DNA of 11,709 nt from an uncultured Bacteroides sp. (lineage in GTDB: Bacteria; Bacteroidota; Bacteroidia; Bacteroidales; Bacteroidaceae), in the NCBI GenBank assembly GCA_900556845.1, contig USQO01000066.1:1-11709 (forward strand), read 5' to 3'. How positions within the stretch are numbered: position 1 is the first letter of the stretch; each line of letters begins with the position of its first letter. Both the position numbers and the translations under genes were made by a program. Positions 7,689 to 11,709 of the stretch are shown one piece after another. Under the pieces are notes generated by a model. The model was not told the origin of the DNA, searched no databases, and saw only the letters and a list, made by a program, of their open reading frames with translations.

Positions 7689-7722
7689 ATCTTTTATAAT
7701 TTATAGTTTGATGGTTAATAGT

Positions 7723-9030
7723 TTAGCGTGTGAAGAAACCTGAATAGGCCACTCCAAAAGAGAGAGAGGGTTCGTTATTATATTGTTTATCCAGCAGTCC
7801 GATAGCATATTCTCCTTTGATGACGACATTTTTAATCGGAAAATAGTTGAGGCCTGCCGCCAGTCGCTGTCGGCCACACCATTTTAAGTCGATGATTTCG
7901 GGAGCCGTCTTAAACATGGAGTCATAATAATCGTATCTGCCGAAGAGGTAAAGCTTCTGACTTTTATCTTTGAGCTTGTCTATCTGTGAGAAAAAGTCGT
8001 ATCCGGCTTCTATTCCAACACTGATGGCGTCCGAACCAATATGTTGGGCGGGTGAAGGGGAGTTTTGGCTTTGGTTCATATTGAATTTTGAAATCAGGGC
8101 CGAGTTGCTTAAGTGGCCATATATCGCACCACCTCTTACAATCCAGTTATGAGCATCGTAGTGAAAGTCAATCGAGCCGATGCTTACAGTTCCCGTAATA
8201 TCCTTATATGTGTTTTTCTGACTGATACTGCTTAATGTGTTTTTAAAACTGTTCCCGATATATCCGCTGATGCCGATTCGTAATCCGGGAATACTGTAAT
8301 TGTCTATACGGGCGGCACCGGCATAAGCATTTGCAATTTTAAATTCGTAAGGACTTCCTGCACCGTCGTGTATCCATCCTTTGTTGCCGAATCTGTCTGC
8401 ATCCAGACCGGCCAGAAATTGTACTTCATAGCGCCAGTCTTTGATTTTTCCCCACAGACTGATGCCGGTTTCATGCCAGGTACAGGGGATAATGGTATAT
8501 TCTCCTTCCGGCCTGTATACACCGAAAAATTCGGTGGGCATGTGGTGCTGGTTGGTAAGCCCTACGGGTACGATGAAGTGTCCCATTTTCAAGTTGAAGG
8601 CAGTGTTGAAACTTTTCTGAATCCAGAACTGTTCCAGTGCAACTTCACCGCCGCGCTCCACTTCCTGTTCATATTCACCGGCTTCTTCCGGCTCTATTTC
8701 GATGGCACTTTCGGTTCCTCCATGTTCAAATTCTATTTCCGAACCTATAGACCAGCCTTTCCCGAAATTATAACCCACGAAGAAGACCACATGCGGCAGG
8801 TCAAAACGTCCATGACTCGGAGCATCTTTGTATTTTTCTGCACTACTGTATCGCAGGTAATTGTCGCTGTAAAAGTTTCTGCTGATGGCAGCTTCTCCAT
8901 ATCCGCCGAAAATGAGTTTGGATTCATTGGAGGGTGTACTTTCGTTGTTTTTGTCCGAAGTGCTGTCAGCAATTGCAGGTAGTGAAGCTATCCCACAAGC
9001 TATGGCTAATGCAAGGAATTTTGTTTTCAT
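7723..9030 (-). CDS. Outer-membrane porin-like beta-barrel protein
   Basis: From Met at 9030 the product has 435 residues: a signal peptide MKTKFLALAIACGIASLPAIA, a short Ser/Asn-rich linker, then alternating hydrophobic strands typical of a beta-barrel, starting SKLIFGGYGEAAIS and ending YSGFFTR. Stretches such as GWSIGSEIEFEHGG, FNLKMGHFIVPVGL and ISLWGKIKDWRYEVQFLAGLD resemble porins of the phosphate-selective porin O/P type, but I cannot assign a solute. Residues 111-129 hold nine glutamates in nineteen positions, probably an extracellular or constriction loop. The longer reading from 9093 would place a polar 21-residue extension before the signal peptide and run through the promoter, so 9030 is preferred. 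It is the first gene of the minus-strand operon. Passage of metal ions or small chelates for the downstream imelysin and di-heme proteins is a reasonable inference only. Confidence 0.85.
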   Translation of the reverse strand: MKTKFLALAIACGIASLPAIADSTSDKNNESTPSNESKLIFGGYGEAAISRNFYSDNYLRYSSAEKYKDAPSHGRFDLPHVVFFVGYNFGKGWSIGSEIEFEHGGTESAIEIEPEEAGEYEQEVERGGEVALEQFWIQKSFNTAFNLKMGHFIVPVGLTNQHHMPTEFFGVYRPEGEYTIIPCTWHETGISLWGKIKDWRYEVQFLAGLDADRFGNKGWIHDGAGSPYEFKIANAYAGAARIDNYSIPGLRIGISGYIGNSFKNTLSSISQKNTYKDITGTVSIGSIDFHYDAHNWIVRGGAIYGHLSNSALISKFNMNQSQNSPSPAQHIGSDAISVGIEAGYDFFSQIDKLKDKSQKLYLFGRYDYYDSMFKTAPEIIDLKWCGRQRLAAGLNYFPIKNVVIKGEYAIGLLDKQYNNEPSLSFGVAYSGFFTR

Positions 9031-9055
9031 GTTTTTTTTATTATTTTTTCTTCGG

Positions 9056-9087
9056 CAAAGGTATGGGTGGTTAAAAAATGTATCAAT
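9056..9087 (-). promoter_or_regulatory. Promoter of the porin-imelysin-diheme-ccsBA operon
   Basis: On the minus strand TACCTTTG (9063-9056) is a perfect Bacteroidota -7 element. An ATTG (9087-9084), close to the TTTG consensus, lies 20 bp upstream. Transcription would begin near 9051, about 20 nt before the porin ATG. The -33 side overlaps inverted repeats (see the separate entry), so regulation at this promoter is likely. Confidence 0.7.
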
Positions 9088-9135
9088 ACCCACTTCTCGG
9101 TATAAGTTTTTCTTAAATACATATAAATGGGTATT
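9085..9135. promoter_or_regulatory. Inverted repeats in the porin/GH20 divergent region, candidate operator
   Basis: AATACCCA (9085-9092) and TGGGTATT (9128-9135) are perfect inverted repeats 35 bp apart. A second pair, ATACC (9086-9090) and GGTAT (9099-9103), is spaced 8 bp, and another ATGGGT lies at 9063-9068. The elements cover the -33 area of the porin promoter and lie upstream of the GH20 promoter. They do not resemble the PerR/Fur-type palindrome at 443-455. The regulator is unknown. Confidence 0.4.
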
Positions 9136-9151
9136 CTTTATTTGAATATTC

Positions 9152-9181
9152 TTTCTATTCAGTATTTTTCGTTTACTTTTG
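9152..9181 (+). promoter_or_regulatory. Promoter of the GH20 gene
   Basis: TACTTTTG (9174-9181) fits the Bacteroidota -7 consensus. The best -33 candidate is TTTC (9152-9155) with an 18-bp spacer, an imperfect match. A start near 9187 gives a leader of roughly 27 nt, AT-rich and without a Shine-Dalgarno sequence, as is usual in this phylum. Confidence 0.6.
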
Positions 9182-9213
9182 TATGAAATTAATAACTGAT
9201 AAATCTTTTATTT

Positions 9214-11187
9214 ATGAATCTATTTAGGCATTCTCTATTAGTCTTAATCCTATTGTTCGTGTTGCCTGCCGCCAGTATGCAGGCCGAAAATAAAGCTCCA
9301 TTTGTAATTCCCGAGTTGAAAACATGGAAGGGCAGTGAAGGTAGTTTTCATCCAGATACTCGTTGGCAGGTTGTTTGTGCTTCCGGAGAATCGGAGGTGT
9401 TGCGCATTGCGGACGATTTTATTGCCGATTATAAACAGATGTTCGGTCGTGGAATGGAGCTAAGTGCTGGTCGGCCGGAAAAAGGTGATTTTGTTTTTTG
9501 CCTGAATCCTAAGGCTGATCTTCCTAAAGAGGGGTATACGATTCGTATAGCCGATAAAGTAGAAGTGACAGCTTCTTCACCTGTTGGTCTATATTGGGCT
9601 ACACGTACTTTGTTGCAGATGTCCGAACAGTCGGCCGACCGCTCACTGCCTTGTGGGTATATAAAAGATTATCCAGATTATCCGGTTCGCGGATTCATGA
9701 TAGATTGTGGACGTAAATTTATCCCGATGCCTTTTCTGCGTGACTATGTCAAGATTATGGCATATTATAAGATGAACACTTTGCAGATTCATCTCAACGA
9801 TAATGGCTTTAAGCAATTTTATGAGCATGATTGGGATAAGACCTATTCGGCTTTCCGTTTGGAGTGTGACACATATCCAGGCTTGGCTGCCGAAGATGGC
9901 CATTATACGAAGCGTGAGTTTATCGATTTACAGCTGTTGGCCGAGGATTGCTTCGTCGATATCATTCCTGAAATAGATGCTCCCGCTCACTCTTTGGCAT
10001 TTTCGCAATATAAGCCGGAAATTGGAAGCAAGGAGTACGGCATGGATCATTTGGATTTGGGCAATCCCGAAACCTATCGTTTTTTGGATGCCTTGTTTGC
10101 GGAATATCTGGAAGGTGACGAGCCGGTTTTCAGAGGTCCGCGCGTAAATATCGGTACGGATGAGTATTCCAATAAAGACCCTAAAGTGGTAGAACAGTTC
10201 CGTTATTTTACCGACTATTATATCAAGTATGTAGAAAAGTTTGGCAAGCAAGCTTGTGTATGGGGAGCTTTGACGCATGCCAAGGGAAGTACACCGGTGA
10301 AATCCGAAAATGTTGTGATGAATTTGTGGCATAATCCTTATGCACAGCCTGTTGATATGATAGAGCAGGGGTATAAGCTGATTAGTATACCGGATGGCTT
10401 GCTGTATATTGTTCCGGCTGCGGGCTATTATTACGATTATCTCAATACGAAGTATTTGTATGAAAACTGGACGCCGGCACACATCGGGAAAGAGGTGTTC
10501 GAAGAGAAACATCCGGCTATCTTGGGAGGTATGTTTGCGGTATGGAATGACCATGTTGGCAATGGTATTTCCACACGGGATATTCATCACAGAGTGTATC
10601 CGGCCATGCAGACATTGGCTGTAAAGATGTGGAATCCAACTGGCCGTCAACTGTCTTTCGAAGAGTTTGACAAAAAACGTCATTTGCTGAGTGAGGCACC
10701 GGGTGTGAATTTATTGGGACGTATTGGTGCTGAGCATACATTGGTATATGATGTTGAAACTTTGTTCTCAGGTATGCAGACTCCATACGAGGCAGTAGGT
10801 TATGATTATACTGTTTCTTTCGAAATAGAGGGAAGTCCTGAAAAACCAGGTACTGTTTTATTCCGTTCGGATGATGCAGTCTTTTATCTGGCCGATCCTG
10901 TTCAAGGTCTGATAGGTTTTGCACGCGATGGTTATTTGAATACTTTTAATTATCGCATTAAACCGGGTCGTGCTACATTAGCCATTGAGGGAGACAATCA
11001 TTCTACTCGCTTGTATGTAAACGGCAAGTTGGTTGAAGAAATGGATATGCGTACTTTCTACTTCAATGAGGGCAAGGATAAAAGAAATTATGTACGTACG
11101 CTTGTCTTCCCTTTGAAGCAGGCTGGTTCTTTCGATAGTCGTATATCTAATCTGAAAGTGTATAATTATAAAGTTTATGCGAACTAG
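9214..11187 (+). CDS. Secreted GH20 family glycosidase (beta-N-acetylhexosaminidase type)
   Basis: Exported glycoside hydrolase of 657 residues, likely releasing terminal N-acetylhexosamine-type sugars from host glycans by substrate-assisted catalysis. A signal peptide (1-24, ending SMQA) is followed by a GH20b-type alpha/beta domain (about 30-150). The catalytic barrel starts at PVRGFMIDCGRKF (157-169), with PEIDAPAH at 252-259 and the catalytic Asp316-Glu317 pair in VNIGTDEYS. Aromatic residues expected in the sugar site are present (Trp350, Trp372, the YYYDY cluster ending at Tyr409, Trp419, Trp444). From about 510 to the end the sequence looks like a LamG/concanavalin-type beta-sandwich (YTVSFEIEG, TRLYVNGKLVEE, RISNLKVYNYKVY). 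The motif reads NIGTDEY rather than the common H-x-GGDE, and the usual tryptophan-containing segment is replaced by HLNDNGF, reminiscent of StrH or lacto-N-biosidase-like branches, so exact substrate is open. No lipobox is seen. It has its own promoter and diverges from the porin operon. Confidence 0.9.
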   Translation: MNLFRHSLLVLILLFVLPAASMQAENKAPFVIPELKTWKGSEGSFHPDTRWQVVCASGESEVLRIADDFIADYKQMFGRGMELSAGRPEKGDFVFCLNPKADLPKEGYTIRIADKVEVTASSPVGLYWATRTLLQMSEQSADRSLPCGYIKDYPDYPVRGFMIDCGRKFIPMPFLRDYVKIMAYYKMNTLQIHLNDNGFKQFYEHDWDKTYSAFRLECDTYPGLAAEDGHYTKREFIDLQLLAEDCFVDIIPEIDAPAHSLAFSQYKPEIGSKEYGMDHLDLGNPETYRFLDALFAEYLEGDEPVFRGPRVNIGTDEYSNKDPKVVEQFRYFTDYYIKYVEKFGKQACVWGALTHAKGSTPVKSENVVMNLWHNPYAQPVDMIEQGYKLISIPDGLLYIVPAAGYYYDYLNTKYLYENWTPAHIGKEVFEEKHPAILGGMFAVWNDHVGNGISTRDIHHRVYPAMQTLAVKMWNPTGRQLSFEEFDKKRHLLSEAPGVNLLGRIGAEHTLVYDVETLFSGMQTPYEAVGYDYTVSFEIEGSPEKPGTVLFRSDDAVFYLADPVQGLIGFARDGYLNTFNYRIKPGRATLAIEGDNHSTRLYVNGKLVEEMDMRTFYFNEGKDKRNYVRTLVFPLKQAGSFDSRISNLKVYNYKVYAN

Positions 11188-11223
11188 AGGTAGCATAATT
11201 CAGAGAGAGGCAGTGCTTTAAAA

Positions 11224-11300
11224 ATAACAATCTTCATTTTTCTCCAACAAGTCTATATCCACTATTGTTGTCAATGTGCGGTATAGACTTGTTTTGTTAT
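11224..11300 (+). terminator. Large inverted repeat downstream of the GH20 gene, probable terminator
   Basis: AACAAGTCTATA (11246-11257) and TATAGACTTGTT (11282-11293) form a perfect 12-bp stem with a 24-nt loop, followed by TTTTGTTATT. Outside it ATAACAA (11224-11230) can pair with TTGTTAT (11294-11300) across a 15-nt bulge. The position, 58 nt after the stop codon, suits a transcription terminator; the long loop is atypical. Confidence 0.55.
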
Positions 11301-11598
11301 TCGTGCTTGGTATCCTTGATTTTCTGTTTTCTCATTTAAATGACAAACTTTTCTCATTTTTGAGCAGAATGTTTTTCATTTCAATGGTGTACGTTGGTCA
11401 TAAAAGTGATAAACTTGGTTCGTACCGGCATGTTTTCAGAGTTGTAAAGGTGATTGTTACGCGCACGCGTATATTTAAAATGTATCATTCTGTAACCTTC
11501 TGGAAGTGAAAGAAGAAAAATTATGCTGTATAACAATTTTATAATCAGTGATTTATGATTAAATTACAAAATTTATTTGAAAAAAGTTGGCGTAATAT
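11301..11598. other. AT-rich intergenic stretch without a recognisable gene
   Basis: No coding region or RNA gene is recognised here. A 77-codon open frame (11276-11509) starts inside the loop of the terminator-like repeat, lacks a good promoter and has an unconvincing composition. Two palindromes stand out: TCATTTAAATGA (11332-11343) and TACGCG-CA-CGCGTA (11458-11471), the latter GC-rich in an AT-rich background. The last part becomes very AT-rich ahead of the promoter at 11599. Confidence 0.6.
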
Positions 11599-11629
11599 TT
11601 TGCAGAATCGGAAAAAGCGTCTACTTTTG
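11599..11629 (+). promoter_or_regulatory. Strong Bacteroidota promoter, possibly of an rRNA operon
   Basis: TTTG (11599-11602), exactly 19 bp, then TACTTTTG (11622-11629) is among the best promoter matches in the window, preceded by an AT-rich stretch (11560-11588) like an UP element. Transcription would begin near 11635. The start region, CAACCGCTTTCGAGAGGG, resembles what I recall from upstream of rRNA operons in Bacteroides. The gene it drives lies beyond the window, which shows only about 75 nt of leader. An ordinary strong mRNA promoter is the alternative. Confidence 0.65.
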
Positions 11630-11709
11630 CAACCGCTTTCGAGAGGGAAACGCACTAAGGCAATGACATGCTGGTAAAAGGATGAGGGTTTAAGTTAAAG
11701 CCTTTTTCG

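Noticed and set aside
8368..8982. 204-codon plus-strand open frame inside the porin gene
   Set aside because: Antisense shadow of the porin; no recognisable domain, and the minus-strand product has a signal peptide and barrel pattern.
9031..9093. N-terminal extension of the porin from 9093
   Set aside because: It would run through the -7 promoter element and precede a good signal peptide that begins at 9030.
9031..9213. A PerR/Fur-type box controlling the porin operon
   Set aside because: I looked for the palindrome TAATnATTA or a close variant in this region and found none; only the unrelated ATACCCA-type repeats are present.
9928..10683. 251-codon minus-strand open frame inside the GH20 gene
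   Set aside because: Antisense to the catalytic barrel of GH20, with no recognisable motifs and no promoter.
11276..11509. 77-codon open frame downstream of the GH20 gene
   Set aside because: It begins in the loop of the terminator-like repeat, has Phe/Leu/Val-rich composition expected from AT-rich noncoding DNA, and has no matching promoter.

Overview
This window looks like chromosomal DNA of a gut-type Bacteroidota, most likely Bacteroides, Phocaeicola or a close relative. Several intergenic regions carry the Bacteroidota promoter pattern (TAnnTTTG at -7, in the best cases with TTTG 19-20 bp upstream). Two lipoproteins begin with Cys-Ser-Asp-Asp, like the Bacteroides surface-lipoprotein signal. 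The gene content (glutamine-dependent NadE, fused CcsBA, secreted GH20 hexosaminidase) also fits. The first 39 bases are not genomic: positions 7-39 match the Illumina Nextera read-1 transposase adapter, so the left edge is an uncleaned contig end.

Layout. (1) 40-422, minus: a Fur-family regulator with PerR-type metal ligands, cut by the adapter just before its C-terminus. It has its own promoter and a palindrome resembling a PerR box in its leader. (2) 604-2535, plus: nadE, glutamine-hydrolysing NAD+ synthetase, ending in a hairpin terminator that probably also serves the converging operon. (3) 2561-9030, minus: a four-gene unit transcribed as outer-membrane porin, imelysin-family lipoprotein, di-heme oxidoreductase lipoprotein (DUF1111 type), then CcsBA, the heme lyase/exporter for c-type cytochromes. 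(4) 9214-11187, plus: a secreted GH20 family glycosidase, divergent from the porin. (5) 11188-11709: about 520 bp with no convincing gene. It holds a terminator-like inverted repeat, two palindromes and, at its right end, a very good Bacteroidota promoter. That promoter resembles those before rRNA operons, which would also explain a contig ending here.

The most interesting part is the minus-strand operon. Imelysin and DUF1111 di-heme proteins are linked to iron acquisition in other bacteria. Here both look like lipoproteins destined for the cell surface, they are encoded with a porin carrying a strongly acidic segment, and the cytochrome c maturation factor is in the same unit. No inner-membrane iron permease or TonB-dependent receptor is present in the window. 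The working hypothesis is a surface redox and metal-handling module with its own heme-attachment factor, expressed from one regulated promoter. The rest (nadE, GH20) is ordinary Bacteroidota content.
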